Shown: positions 7,814-16,845, numbered from the stretch's first letter. The stretch: 64,000 bases of DNA from DASVHS01 sp038244815 (GCA_038244815.1 JBBRTB010000019.1:1-64000), one strand, 5' to 3'. Numbers and translations: made by a program. The notes: generated by a model not told the origin, from the letters alone.

Positions 7814-9046
7814 ATGCGAAAACTGACGCTTCTCCTGATGGGCGTAGCTCTATTCACGTCCGCCGCTCACGCGCGCGAGGGCTTCGGTTTCGCGAAGAAG
7901 TCGATCACCATGAACCGCACCAGACCGCCGGCGCTCAACGTGCCGGCCAGGCGCGTTCAGGTTACAGCGTCGAGTGAGCGCAGCAGGGAGAACGACGACG
8001 CCGCAACGCTCCGGCGCTACACCGAGGAGGCCATCCTGGCGGGCGCCGGCACTCTGGCTTCCAACGACAAACCGGAGACCACGATCCGGCTCTCTCTCGA
8101 CCGCCTCGATTCCCATGAGACCTGGGAAGAGAAGACCGAGTACGAGTACCGCAAGACCGGCACGAAGCAGGAGTGGAACAGCAAGAAGAACCGCTACGAA
8201 ACGAAGGATGTCTACGACAACGTACCCGTCCAGAAAAACGTGAAGGTGCTGAAGGCCTCGCTCACCGGTACGTATGAGGTCGTGGGCCGGAACGGCAAGC
8301 TCATAGACTCCGGCGATCTCAACGAGGAATTCAGCAGGAAATACGAGGAGGGTCGCAACTCCGAGACCCCGTCGAAAATCGAGGACGATCTCATGCATCG
8401 CGCCGCGGAGGTGGTGGCCTCGCGACTCGTGCCGACCCATGACCGCGTGTTCGTGATCGTGCCGAAGGGCAGCTTCGAAGCCTTCATCCCGCTCGCGGAG
8501 AGCAACACCTGGGACCGCTACCTCGCCGCGGTCGGAGCCGTGCCCGAGAACCGCAACGCTTCCCAGGAGGCCTATCGCCAGTACGCCCTCGCTGTGGCCG
8601 GGGAAGGGCTGGCCTACTCGACCGATGATCCGCGCAGTGCCGCCGCGCTTCTCCGCGAAGCGGTCGATCACTACCAGCGCGCCATCCAGAGCAACCCCGG
8701 CGAGAAGATCTTCAGCGAGGAGTACAACTCGATCCTCTCTTCCCGCATCGGTGCGCCGCTGGCCCGTGCCTCGGCCAGTCTCACCGCGTACGACAACTGG
8801 ACCGCCGGACATCACACCGGCGGTTCCGCGGCAGCGGTCGCCAGGAGCGGCAACGGGCCGATGACCAACCAAACGCTCTTGTCGATGGCGCAGGCCGGCC
8901 TCACCGAGGAGAACCTGATACTCGCCATCGACGACACCGAGGAGGTCGCCTTCGACACTTCGCCCAACGCCCTGATCGCGCTCGCCAAAGCGGGAGTGAG
9001 CAAGAACGTGATCGCGCACATGCAGAAGCGCGCAAAGAAACGATAA
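7814..9046 (+). CDS. secreted protein of unknown function with 'DTSPNALIALAKAGVS' tail module
   Basis: 410 residues with a signal peptide (MRKLTLLLMGVALFTSAAHA, about 20 residues). The central part has no enzyme motif I recognise; it has a conserved-looking WEEKTEYEYRKTG strand region and a helical segment with TPR-like composition (about 255-300). The C-terminal ~55 residues (TNQTLLSMAQAGLTEENLIL, then DTSPNALIALAKAGVSKNVI) match in pattern a short helical module I have seen at the ends of many acidobacterial exported proteins. It is likely periplasmic. Single gene with its own -10 box. A TPR or lipoprotein-assembly role is possible but unsupported. Confidence 0.75.
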   Translation: MRKLTLLLMGVALFTSAAHAREGFGFAKKSITMNRTRPPALNVPARRVQVTASSERSRENDDAATLRRYTEEAILAGAGTLASNDKPETTIRLSLDRLDSHETWEEKTEYEYRKTGTKQEWNSKKNRYETKDVYDNVPVQKNVKVLKASLTGTYEVVGRNGKLIDSGDLNEEFSRKYEEGRNSETPSKIEDDLMHRAAEVVASRLVPTHDRVFVIVPKGSFEAFIPLAESNTWDRYLAAVGAVPENRNASQEAYRQYALAVAGEGLAYSTDDPRSAAALLREAVDHYQRAIQSNPGEKIFSEEYNSILSSRIGAPLARASASLTAYDNWTAGHHTGGSAAAVARSGNGPMTNQTLLSMAQAGLTEENLILAIDDTEEVAFDTSPNALIALAKAGVSKNVIAHMQKRAKKR

Positions 9047-9049
9047 CGG

Positions 9050-9115
9050 TAGGTGCCGGCTTTGACGGTATAGGTGCCGGCTTTAGCCGGTGTAGGTGCC
9101 GGCTTTAGCCGGCAC
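9050..9115. terminator. hairpin repeat between convergent genes, probable bidirectional terminator
   Basis: Three copies of TAGGTGCCGGCTTT, the last one forming the perfect hairpin GTGCCGGC-TTTA-GCCGGCAC at 9096-9115. It lies between convergent genes ending at 9046 and 9127. There is no long T run, so it may instead be a REP-like element. Confidence 0.55.
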
Positions 9116-9126
9116 AGACAAGCGGC

Positions 9127-10107
9127 CTACCGGAAACTCACCGGGATGTCGTCCATGGTCAGCACGCCCGGGCGTGCCTGCATCACACGCGGAATCGAAT
9201 TCACCACCATCGCCGCGGTGGCGCGATCGCCGTGCACGCCGTCCTTGATGGTCATCTCCACGTTGGGAACGCCGGTGATGATGACCTTGTCCGCGGCCAC
9301 TGCTTCGGCCCCGACGTACATCCGCAGCTCGAGGTTCACGTTGATGCGTCCCTTGCCGTGAATGGTCTGGTGGACGCCGGCGACCTGCCCGGGCGCGACC
9401 TTCAGATAAGGCGTGACGACTTCGCGCTCGGCGACGATGGGATCGATCTTCTCGTCGCTCACGCTCTCGAACTCGACGCCCAGCCCGTTGCCCACCATCA
9501 TCAGCGACTCTCTCAGGCCCATGTGCTTGATCCTGCCGGCGGCGACGGCGGCGCGGAACTCTTCGGTTGTCATGCCGGCCCCGACTTTCCGCTGCAGCGG
9601 CTCACGGCGGGTCGAGGCGTTCTGGATGCGGATGATGTCGACCTGTTTGATGTCCTGACAGACCGCGGTCAGCGTCAGCGGCAGCTTGTCCATGACAAAG
9701 CCGGGGTTCACGCCGGTGCCGAGGAGCGTGACGTTCGCGGAGCGGGCGACTTGCTGGAGCTCTTCGCGGATCTCGTGATCGAGTGGAAACGACAGCTCCT
9801 CGCAGGTGGAGACGACATGGGAGCCGCGTTCGAGCAGAGACTTGAGCTGATCCCTGACGTCGCGGAGACGGGAGCCGGTGGAGTGACAGACCACATCGAC
9901 TCTCGTCTGCAGGTCTTTCGTGACCGTGACGCCCGTTTTCTTGTTCAGACCGATCACGTCGCCGAGGTCCTTGCCGATCTTGGCGGGGTCGACGTCGACG
10001 GCGGCGACGAGTTTGATCCAGGGTTTTGTGAGCAGCAGCCGCGCGATCTCGGCGCCGATCGGGCCGATTCCATATTGCGCGACGGTGATGGGCTGGGACT
10101 GTTTCAT
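9127..10107 (-). CDS. NAD(P)-dependent dehydrogenase related to DapB / 2,4-diaminopentanoate dehydrogenase
   Basis: 326-residue Rossmann-fold oxidoreductase. The dinucleotide-binding loop is YGIGPIG (residues 12-18). The segments VVCHSTGS, CEELSFP and GTGVNPGFVMDKLPL are characteristic of the DapB-N superfamily branch that includes 2,4-diaminopentanoate dehydrogenase (ornithine fermentation). The classical DapB HH..K..DAPSGT motif is absent, so it is not dihydrodipicolinate reductase. No ornithine aminomutase or thiolase genes accompany it, so the substrate remains open. I chose MKQSQPIT at 10107 because an AAAGG SD precedes it; an ATG ten codons upstream lacks one. Confidence 0.8.
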   Translation of the reverse strand: MKQSQPITVAQYGIGPIGAEIARLLLTKPWIKLVAAVDVDPAKIGKDLGDVIGLNKKTGVTVTKDLQTRVDVVCHSTGSRLRDVRDQLKSLLERGSHVVSTCEELSFPLDHEIREELQQVARSANVTLLGTGVNPGFVMDKLPLTLTAVCQDIKQVDIIRIQNASTRREPLQRKVGAGMTTEEFRAAVAAGRIKHMGLRESLMMVGNGLGVEFESVSDEKIDPIVAEREVVTPYLKVAPGQVAGVHQTIHGKGRINVNLELRMYVGAEAVAADKVIITGVPNVEMTIKDGVHGDRATAAMVVNSIPRVMQARPGVLTMDDIPVSFR

Positions 10108-10144
10108 TGACGACCTTTCTCGAATTTGCGCGCGCATTGTAGTG

Positions 10145-10216
10145 GAATTTCGAATTTCAAATTTCGAATGACGAGCTCAGAAATCCTCTCAATTCGAAAT
10201 TTGAAATTCGAAATTC
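10145..10216. repeat. perfect 25-bp AT-rich inverted repeat
   Basis: Arms at 10145-10169 and 10192-10216 are exact complements, with a 22-nt loop. Each arm is itself built from GAATTTC/GAAATTC units. It fills the gap downstream of dinB (stop at 10218) and upstream of the dehydrogenase. It could terminate dinB transcription or be a mobile palindrome. Confidence 0.85.
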
Positions 10217-10217
10217 T

Positions 10218-11288
10218 TCATTCCGAGAAAAGCAGGCGCTCCTTCTGTTCTTCCTCTTCCTCTTCATCGGTAAAATTCGAAACGCCCACGCCGGCGAGCC
10301 GGTAACGCGAATCGGGCGGAAAGTCGAAGCGGTCGAGCAGCGACACGGCGATGGAAGCGAGATCGTCGCCCGATGCGGGCATGACCTCCGGGGTCAGCCG
10401 CCGGGTCAGCGTCCGGAAGTCCGGCGTGCGCAGCTTCACGGTCACGGTGCGGCCGCGCATGGCGCGTTTCTCCATCGTCTCCCAGAGCTTGTGCGATTCC
10501 GTCGCCAGGAACTCCGCGACCTCGGCTTTGGTGATGTCGGTCTGGAACGTGTTCTCGCTCGACCACGACTTGCGCTTGTGCGAGGAGACGACCGGAGACT
10601 CGTCGATGCCGCGCGCCGGTTCGTAGAGACGCCCGCCCCACCGGCCGAAACGCTCCGTCAACTGCCCTTCGGTGAATCGAAGGAGATCGCCGACGGTGGC
10701 CACACCGATCTCGGTCATGATCTTTTCCGTGGCTTTCCCCACTCCCGGGATCTTGCGGACGGGGAGCGGAATCAGGAACTGCTCGACCTGGTGGGGGCGG
10801 ATGACGAAGCAGCCGTCGGGCTTGCGCCAGTCGGAGGCGATCTTGGCCAGGAACTTGTTCGGCGCGACGCCCGCGGAGGCAGTGAGACGGGTCTCCTCCC
10901 GAATCTCGCGGCGGATCGTCTCGGCCGTTTCCGTCGCCGTCGGAATGCCGGTCAGCTCCTCGGTCACATCGAGATAGGCCTCGTCGAGCGACAACGGCTC
11001 GACCAGCGGTGTGTGGCGCTCGAAGATCACGCGGATCTGCCGCGAGACCTCGCGGTAGCGCTCGAAGTCGGGATGGACGAACACGCCGTCGGGACAGAGC
11101 CGCTTCGCGCGCGTGGCGGGCATGGCCGAGTGCACGCCGAACTTGCGGGCTTCGTACGACGCGGCGCAGACCACGCTGCGCATCCCCGGCCATCCCACGA
11201 TGACGGGCTTCCCGCGTAACGATGGGTCGTCACGCTGTTCGACCGACGCATAGAATGCGTCCATATCGACATGAATGATTTTTCTCAA
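10218..11288 (-). CDS. dinB: DNA polymerase IV (Y family)
   Basis: 356-residue translesion polymerase. With the TTG at 11288 as start the protein begins MRKIIHVDMDAFYASVE, which matches the E. coli DinB N-terminus residue for residue and includes the catalytic Asp8; the next ATG would remove that Asp. The second catalytic pair is in SLDEAYLDVT, and the steric-gate region and little finger follow. The C-terminus ends EEEEEQKERLLFSE, where QKERLLF may serve as a beta-clamp binding peptide (inference). The start overlaps the opposing gene's first codons by 18 bases, so the two promoters must lie inside each other's coding sequence. Confidence 0.95.
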   Translation of the reverse strand: MRKIIHVDMDAFYASVEQRDDPSLRGKPVIVGWPGMRSVVCAASYEARKFGVHSAMPATRAKRLCPDGVFVHPDFERYREVSRQIRVIFERHTPLVEPLSLDEAYLDVTEELTGIPTATETAETIRREIREETRLTASAGVAPNKFLAKIASDWRKPDGCFVIRPHQVEQFLIPLPVRKIPGVGKATEKIMTEIGVATVGDLLRFTEGQLTERFGRWGGRLYEPARGIDESPVVSSHKRKSWSSENTFQTDITKAEVAEFLATESHKLWETMEKRAMRGRTVTVKLRTPDFRTLTRRLTPEVMPASGDDLASIAVSLLDRFDFPPDSRYRLAGVGVSNFTDEEEEEEQKERLLFSE

Positions 11289-12359
11289 CTCACTACGCCC
11301 GCGTTTCTCGTCGACCGGACCATCGTGCAGCGGAACTGCGACCGCATGCGCCGGAAGGCCGCCGCATCGCATGTGATTTTCAGGCCGCACGTCAAGACAC
11401 ACAAGGTTGCCGAGATCGGACGGATGCAGCACGGAGGGGAGATGGGTCCGATCACGGCCTCCACTCTCGCGGAGGTAGAACTGTTCGCGGACGCAGGATT
11501 CCGCGATATCACCTACGCCGTGCCCATCCCGCCGGAGAAACTCGAACGTGCCGCGGCGGTGGCGGCGCGCGTCCAGCGGCTCAATCTGCTCATCGACAGT
11601 TTCGACGCACTCGAGGCCGTGGAGTCGTTCGAGTTCCGCTTCGACGTGTTTCTGAAGATCGACTGCGGCTACCACCGCGCCGGCGTCGATCCCGACGATC
11701 CGGCCAGCGCCGAACTGGCGCGGCGGATGATCGAGTCGGAGAGGATGCGCTTCGCCGGCGTGCTGACGCACGCCGGTCACTCCTACCACGCCACGAACGT
11801 CCGAGAGATTCGGGCCGTGGCGAAAGAGGAGACCGCCGCGCTCACTCGATTTCGCGAGCGCATGGGGCGCGGTCTGCTGCGGAGCATCGGCTCCACGCCG
11901 ACGGCGTCGGTGGTCGACCGCTTCACCGACTGCGAAGAAGTGCGCCCCGGCAACTACGTCTTCTACGACGCCTTTCAGTCGACGATCGGATCGTGCCGGT
12001 TCGAGGACATCGCCGTGTCCGTGCTCACGACCGTCATCGGCGCGTATCCGGTGCGCAACACGATCGTTGTCGACGCCGGCGCGCTGGCCCTCTCCAAAGA
12101 CCTCGGCCCCGACCACATCAGCCCGCAGTTCGGCTTCGGCATCGTCTGCGATCTCGATCTCCGTCCTATTCCGGACATGAAGCTCGTGGCCCTCTCACAA
12201 GAGCACGGCAAGATCGTCACGCTGGCATCGGTGCCGGTCGGCACGCAGTTGCGCATCGTGCCCAACCACTCCTGCCTCACCGCGGCCATGTACGACTCCT
12301 ACCACGTGATCGAGGAAGGGCGGGTGGCGGGGGAGTGGTGGCCGGGGAGGGGGTGGTGA
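11271..12359 (+). CDS. D-threonine aldolase / D-serine dehydratase family PLP enzyme
   Basis: 362-residue alanine-racemase-fold PLP enzyme of the DSD1/D-TA family. The Schiff-base lysine is Lys42 in RPHVKTHK. The C-terminal metal site reads PNHSC, a His-x-Cys pair as in eukaryotic-type D-serine dehydratase; bacterial D-threonine aldolases usually have His-x-Asp there. That leans toward dehydratase-type zinc ligation, but substrate specificity cannot be read directly. The C-terminal GEWWPGRGW runs into the GGGGGTGA repeat tract that begins at the stop codon. Cytoplasmic, single gene, divergent from dinB. Confidence 0.88.
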   Translation: MNDFSQLTTPAFLVDRTIVQRNCDRMRRKAAASHVIFRPHVKTHKVAEIGRMQHGGEMGPITASTLAEVELFADAGFRDITYAVPIPPEKLERAAAVAARVQRLNLLIDSFDALEAVESFEFRFDVFLKIDCGYHRAGVDPDDPASAELARRMIESERMRFAGVLTHAGHSYHATNVREIRAVAKEETAALTRFRERMGRGLLRSIGSTPTASVVDRFTDCEEVRPGNYVFYDAFQSTIGSCRFEDIAVSVLTTVIGAYPVRNTIVVDAGALALSKDLGPDHISPQFGFGIVCDLDLRPIPDMKLVALSQEHGKIVTLASVPVGTQLRIVPNHSCLTAAMYDSYHVIEEGRVAGEWWPGRGW

Positions 12360-12559
12360 GGGGGTGAGGGGGTGAGGGGGTGAGGGGGTGAGGGGGTGAT
12401 GCGCGAAGGTGAATTGTGAATGGTCAATGGTGAAATTCAAAATGCAAAATGCAAAATGCAAAATGCAGGTTGACGATTGATCCAGGCTGTTGTCGCATCT
12501 CCCAGCGACCCAGCGACCCAGCGACCCAGCGACCCAGCGACCCAGCGACCCAGCGACCC
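12357..12559. repeat. three successive short tandem repeat tracts
   Basis: The 277-bp gap after the PLP enzyme contains about five copies of GGGGGTGA (12357-12400), four copies of AAAATGC (12439-12466) and about seven copies of CAGCGACCC (12502-12559). Unit lengths are 8, 7 and 9 bp. No gene is visible in 12360-12636; a TACTAT at 12605-12610 could be a -10 box for the downstream gene. Confidence 0.9.
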
Positions 12560-12636
12560 GACCAACCCGCCGAGAGCGCGCTAAACAATAGGGTTGCGTT
12601 CGCGTACTATGGCCTCACTCGTCCCAGAGGCCCAAC

Positions 12637-15600
12637 TTGTTCAGCTTCGGCGAACCTTTTTCCAGCGGCAGCTATCTGCTCACGGGCCTCTCCGTGGCCA
12701 ACGGCGTGACCGCAATCCTGGTGCTGCTCATCGCCGTAGCGATTCTGCTGCGCGGAAGAATGGCGCCGGCGGCGTTGGCGTTCTTCATCGTCGCCGTCTC
12801 TTCATCGGGGTGGTTGATCTTCTCGGCGCTGATGCTGGCGTCCGCTCACGCGGGGCTGGCCATCGGCTGGGCGCGTGCGTCGATCTTTCCCATCGGGCTG
12901 ATTGCCGCGGCAGCGCTTCATTTCGCGATCCGGCATCTCCGGCCTCTGCGGCGGCGCTCCATCGCCACGGCCGGCTGGATTGCCTTTCCGCTCCTGGGGG
13001 TGGCCGGGGCGACGAACCACAACGTGATCAGCGGAATGCAGCATCACTCCTGGGGTTATTACCCGGCCGCGACTCCGATCACCGGACTGCTCGTGGCATC
13101 GTTCTTCGCGGCGATGGTGGCGGCCACAGTCGTTCTGTGGCGGGCCTCTCGAAGGAGCCACGGTCCGGCCCGGGAGAGCGCGCACGCGCTGACGCTGGCC
13201 TCGATGCTGGGACTGTGCGCCTTCGTCGACTACCTCCCCGCGGCGGGGATCGATGTCTATCCGGTCGGTTACATGGCGGTCCTGACGTTCGCCGTCGTCG
13301 GCGGGATCGCGTTATGGCGATACCACCTCATCGATCTCACGCCGGAGTTCGCGGCGGGACAGATCCTGGAGACCATGAAGAGCGCGGTGCTGCTCGTGGA
13401 CATGGACGCGCGCATTCGCGTGGTCAATGACGCCGCGTGCACGATGCTCGGCTACGCCCGTGGAGAACTGATCGGCGAGCCGCTGCGCACGATCGTCGAG
13501 CTGGATCCGAACCTGAGCACCGGCAAACTGCTCAACAGCTCGGGAGTTCTGGAGCAGACGATGGTGTGGCTGGGTCGAGAGGGCGGGCGCGTCGACGTGC
13601 TGGCGTCCTCCTCGTTCATTCGCGACGGCGACGGGGCGCCGGTGGGCGTGGTCTACGTGGCCAGCGACTACACCGAGCGGCGCCGCGCCGACGAAGCGGT
13701 GCGCGAGAGCGAGCATCGCTATCGCACGCTCTTCGATCTCAATCCGCTGCCGATGTGGGTCTACGACTTCGAGACTCTTCGCTTCATCGCCGTCAACGAC
13801 GAGGCCGTGCGCCACTACGGATGGGCGCGTCACGAGTTTCTGTCGATGTTGATCACGGACATCCGGCCGGCGGAGGACGTACCGTCGGTCCTGGCGTTGC
13901 TGCCGCAGCTACCCGAACGCGTGTCACCGGCGATTTTCCGCCACAAGAAGAAGGACGGCACGCCCATCGACGTCGAGATCTCCTCGTTCGAGTTCGTCTC
14001 CGGCGGCCGGCGCCGCCGCCTGGTCATGGCCCACGACGTCACCGAGCGCCATCGCTCGGAGCGGTTGTTGCGTGAGAGCGAGGCTCGCTACCGCCTGCTG
14101 TTCGAGCGCAATCTGGCCGGCGTCTACCGCACCACCACCGAAGGACTGATCCTGGACTGCAACGACGCCTGTGCGCGCGTGTTCGGCTACTCCTCGCGCC
14201 AGGAACTGCTGGGTCAGGACGCCCGGACCCTCTTCTTCGACGACGCCGAGCGTGAAAACATGCTCGATCAACTGCGCATCCATCGCGCCATCACCAACCA
14301 GGAGCTGCGTCTTCGTCGGCACGACGGTTCGGCGGTCTGGGTTCTCGAGAACATGACCATGCTGGAAGGAAGCGAGTCGGGTGTCATCGAAGGCACGATC
14401 ATCGACATCACCGACCGCAAGTACGCGCAGGAGGAGATCGAGTACCAGGCCTATCACGACGTGCTCACCGGTCTGCCGAACCGCCTGCTCTTCCGCGACC
14501 GGATCGGCATGGCCCTGGCGCATTCCCGGCGCAGTGCCCGGGCGGTGGCCATCATGTTCCTCGACCTCGACGACTTCAAAGCGGTCAACGATTCCCTCGG
14601 ACACACCATGGGGGACAAGCTGCTGCAGGCTGTGTCCACGCGCCTGGTCGGCGCGGTGCGCGCCGAAGACACGGTGGCGCGCATGGGCGGCGACGAATTC
14701 ACGGTACTGCTTTCCGACGTCGCCGACGGACGCAGCGCGGCCACCGTGGCCCGCAAGATTCTCGACGCCGTCGGAGTTCCCGTCGTGATCGAGGGGAACA
14801 ACCTGCAGGTGACCACGAGCATCGGCATCGCCGTCTTCCCGGGCGACGGCTTCGACGCCGAGACCCTGCTCAAGAACGCCGACCGCGCCATGTATCGCGC
14901 GAAGCAGCTCGGGCGCAACAACTATCAGTACGCGACGATGCCGCCGCTCGACGACCGGCTCATCCTGGAGCGCAAGCTCCTGCAGGCCATCGACCGCAAT
15001 GAGCTTCTCCTGCACTACCAGCCGATCGTCGAGATCGCCACCGGAACGGTCGTCGGCGCCGAGGCCCTGGTGCGCTGGAATGATCCGACGCGGGGAGTCC
15101 TGCCGCCTGAGAGCTTCATCCCCGCAGCCGAGGAGTCCGATCTCATCGTCTCCATCGGCGAGTGGGTCCTCCGTACCGGTTGCGCGCAGATGAAGCATTG
15201 GCACGAGACGGGGCTGGGGCGGCTGCGCCTGGCGGTCAACCTCTCGCCGCGCCAGTTTCAGCAGCGCGATCTTCCGGCGTGCATCTCGCGCATCCTCGAG
15301 GAGACCGGATTTCCCGGCAACTGCCTGGACCTGGAGATTACCGAGTCGACGGTCATGCAGAACGCCGAGGGTTCGCTGTCGACGATGATGACGCTCAAGA
15401 AGATGGGTGTGCGGATCTCCATCGACGATTTCGGCACCGGCTATTCATCGCTCAGCTATCTGAAGCGCTTTCCCATCGACACGCTCAAGATCGACCAGGA
15501 GTTCGTCCGCGATCTGTCGGTGGATACGAACGACCAGGCCATCATCACCGCCGTGGTCTCGATGGCGCGTGCCCTCAAGTTGCGCGTCGTCGCCGAAGGC

Positions 15601-15756
15601 GTCGAGACCGAGGCCCAGCGCGGGTTCCTGCAGCGCGAGGAGTGCGCGGAGATGCAGGGATTTCTGTACAGCCGTCCCGTGGCCGCCGCCGACTTCGAAC
15701 AGGCTCTCCACCGCGCGGTTCAAAGCGCCACGCGCCTTCCTCCGATCGAAGCCTGA
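12637..15756 (+). CDS. membrane-bound PAS-GGDEF-EAL cyclic-di-GMP enzyme
   Basis: 1039 residues. Order: about seven hydrophobic helices (residues ~12-228, the 7TM sensor type found at histidine-kinase N-termini), three PAS domains (about 240-350, 355-470, 480-595), GGDEF (about 600-765) and EAL (about 775-1030). The cyclase motif is intact (GGDEF in RMGGDEFTVLL). The phosphodiesterase domain keeps EALVRW, NLSPRQF, EITEST, DDFGTGYSSL and KIDQEF, so both activities are possible. The start is a TTG in front of FSFGEPF; no better in-frame ATG precedes the first helix. A receiver gene follows 59 bases later and may be its partner (inference). Confidence 0.93.
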   Translation: MFSFGEPFSSGSYLLTGLSVANGVTAILVLLIAVAILLRGRMAPAALAFFIVAVSSSGWLIFSALMLASAHAGLAIGWARASIFPIGLIAAAALHFAIRHLRPLRRRSIATAGWIAFPLLGVAGATNHNVISGMQHHSWGYYPAATPITGLLVASFFAAMVAATVVLWRASRRSHGPARESAHALTLASMLGLCAFVDYLPAAGIDVYPVGYMAVLTFAVVGGIALWRYHLIDLTPEFAAGQILETMKSAVLLVDMDARIRVVNDAACTMLGYARGELIGEPLRTIVELDPNLSTGKLLNSSGVLEQTMVWLGREGGRVDVLASSSFIRDGDGAPVGVVYVASDYTERRRADEAVRESEHRYRTLFDLNPLPMWVYDFETLRFIAVNDEAVRHYGWARHEFLSMLITDIRPAEDVPSVLALLPQLPERVSPAIFRHKKKDGTPIDVEISSFEFVSGGRRRRLVMAHDVTERHRSERLLRESEARYRLLFERNLAGVYRTTTEGLILDCNDACARVFGYSSRQELLGQDARTLFFDDAERENMLDQLRIHRAITNQELRLRRHDGSAVWVLENMTMLEGSESGVIEGTIIDITDRKYAQEEIEYQAYHDVLTGLPNRLLFRDRIGMALAHSRRSARAVAIMFLDLDDFKAVNDSLGHTMGDKLLQAVSTRLVGAVRAEDTVARMGGDEFTVLLSDVADGRSAATVARKILDAVGVPVVIEGNNLQVTTSIGIAVFPGDGFDAETLLKNADRAMYRAKQLGRNNYQYATMPPLDDRLILERKLLQAIDRNELLLHYQPIVEIATGTVVGAEALVRWNDPTRGVLPPESFIPAAEESDLIVSIGEWVLRTGCAQMKHWHETGLGRLRLAVNLSPRQFQQRDLPACISRILEETGFPGNCLDLEITESTVMQNAEGSLSTMMTLKKMGVRISIDDFGTGYSSLSYLKRFPIDTLKIDQEFVRDLSVDTNDQAIITAVVSMARALKLRVVAEGVETEAQRGFLQREECAEMQGFLYSRPVAAADFEQALHRAVQSATRLPPIEA

Positions 15757-15815
15757 TCAGCTCGCCTGAGGGTTGACAGCGCGCTGAGGTGACGCCACGA
15801 TGCGTCGCTCGAACG

Positions 15816-16268
15816 ATGGATACCCATAAGCGCGTTCTCGTGATCGACAATGACCCGGAAACCGCCAGGGTCATGTCATCGGCCCTGGCACCGCACGGGC
15901 TCGAAGTGCATCCGGCCGCCGACACCGAAGAGGCGCTGGCCCGGCTGCGCGACAACAGCTACGCCGTCGTTCTGCTCGACGTCCTTTTGCCGGGCTTCGC
16001 GGAAGGCGGAGTGCTCGAAGAACTGGGGAACACCGCGAACCAGTCACCTCCGGTCGTTCTCGTCCTTTCGGCGGCCGACGAGTCGGTGACCGGCGGGCTC
16101 GATGCCCGCCTTATCCACGGTGTGGTACGCAAGCCGTTCGATGCCCGCGATCTGGCCTCCGTGGTGGTGGCCTGCTCGGAGATCAGAGCCAGGGGGATGT
16201 TCGGGACGATGGCCATCGCCACGATCGTCGGCGGAGCACCCTGGCTGGCCTGGCTGGTGAGGTCGTGA
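15816..16268 (+). CDS. stand-alone receiver protein with hydrophobic C-terminal tail
   Basis: 150 residues. Receiver (REC) domain about 5-120: acidic pair in VIDNDPE, phospho-acceptor Asp in VVLLDVLLPG, switch Ser in LVLSAAD and Lys in VVRKPFD. No output domain. The last 20 residues (TMAIATIVGGAPWLAWLV) form a candidate membrane-spanning or tail-anchor segment. Start chosen at the ATG 15816; an ATG nine codons upstream only adds MTPRCVART. Convergent with a second tail-bearing REC protein. Confidence 0.87.
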   Translation: MDTHKRVLVIDNDPETARVMSSALAPHGLEVHPAADTEEALARLRDNSYAVVLLDVLLPGFAEGGVLEELGNTANQSPPVVLVLSAADESVTGGLDARLIHGVVRKPFDARDLASVVVACSEIRARGMFGTMAIATIVGGAPWLAWLVRS

Positions 16269-16326
16269 TTCGAGGATAGAGATTGGATCGCTGGTTACCC
16301 GCTACCGGTTACCCTCAATCTCTGGA

Positions 16327-16782
16327 TCACATCCATCGGTGCTGAAGGAGATCGGCGAGCAGGAAGATCATGCCGCTGGACAGCAGCGATCCGAGCGAGG
16401 AGGGTGACTCGCCGGCGCATTCCCTGACGGCACCGAGCAGCGCGTCGACGTCGAACGGCTTGCTGATGGCGTTGAAGACTCTGTACTGCTGAGTGCGCGC
16501 CCGGTCCTTCCGGGTGAGCGCGGCCGTGACGACGAGGACGCGCCGCAGCATGCCCGGGTCGTGGGTCTGGAGGAACTCCAGCACCGCATATCCGTCCATG
16601 CCCGGCATCAGCAGATCGAGGAGCACGGCGGCGTACGACTTCGTGCGCAGCTTTTCGATGGCCTCGGCGCCGTCGCCGGCCTCATCGACGGTAAAGTCCT
16701 TTTGCAGGAGGGCGGTGATCAACGTGCGAGTGGGCACGTTGTCATCCGCCACAAGAACGGCGGGCTTCTCGATTTTGGACAT
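16327..16782 (-). CDS. stand-alone receiver protein, second copy type
   Basis: 151 residues. REC domain about 6-125 with VADDN, the phospho-acceptor Asp in AVLLDLLMPGMDGY, switch Thr in VVTAAL and Lys in ISKPFD. The C-terminal 25 residues (GSLLSSGMIFLLADLLQ) are hydrophobic, as in the neighbouring receiver, and there is no DNA-binding domain. It converges on the first receiver gene across 58 bases that contain GGTTACC/GCTACC repeats. The two proteins are diverged in sequence, so this is not a recent duplication. Confidence 0.87.
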   Translation of the reverse strand: MSKIEKPAVLVADDNVPTRTLITALLQKDFTVDEAGDGAEAIEKLRTKSYAAVLLDLLMPGMDGYAVLEFLQTHDPGMLRRVLVVTAALTRKDRARTQQYRVFNAISKPFDVDALLGAVRECAGESPSSLGSLLSSGMIFLLADLLQHRWM

Positions 16783-16845
16783 TTGGGCCGATTGAGTGCC
16801 GGAATTCTACACCATGGCGCTCCTGTCGTACGCTGTGCTCCGGGC

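Noticed and set aside
9127..10107. Annotation as dihydrodipicolinate reductase (dapB)
   Set aside because: The DapB active-site motif is absent and the sequence pattern fits the 2,4-diaminopentanoate dehydrogenase branch.
10218..12116. DinB frame extended to 632 residues
   Set aside because: The N-terminal 275 residues are antisense to the PLP enzyme; the E. coli-like N-terminus starts at 11288.
12502..12559. CAGCGACCC repeats as a CRISPR array
   Set aside because: Units are 9 bp with no spacers and no cas genes in the window.
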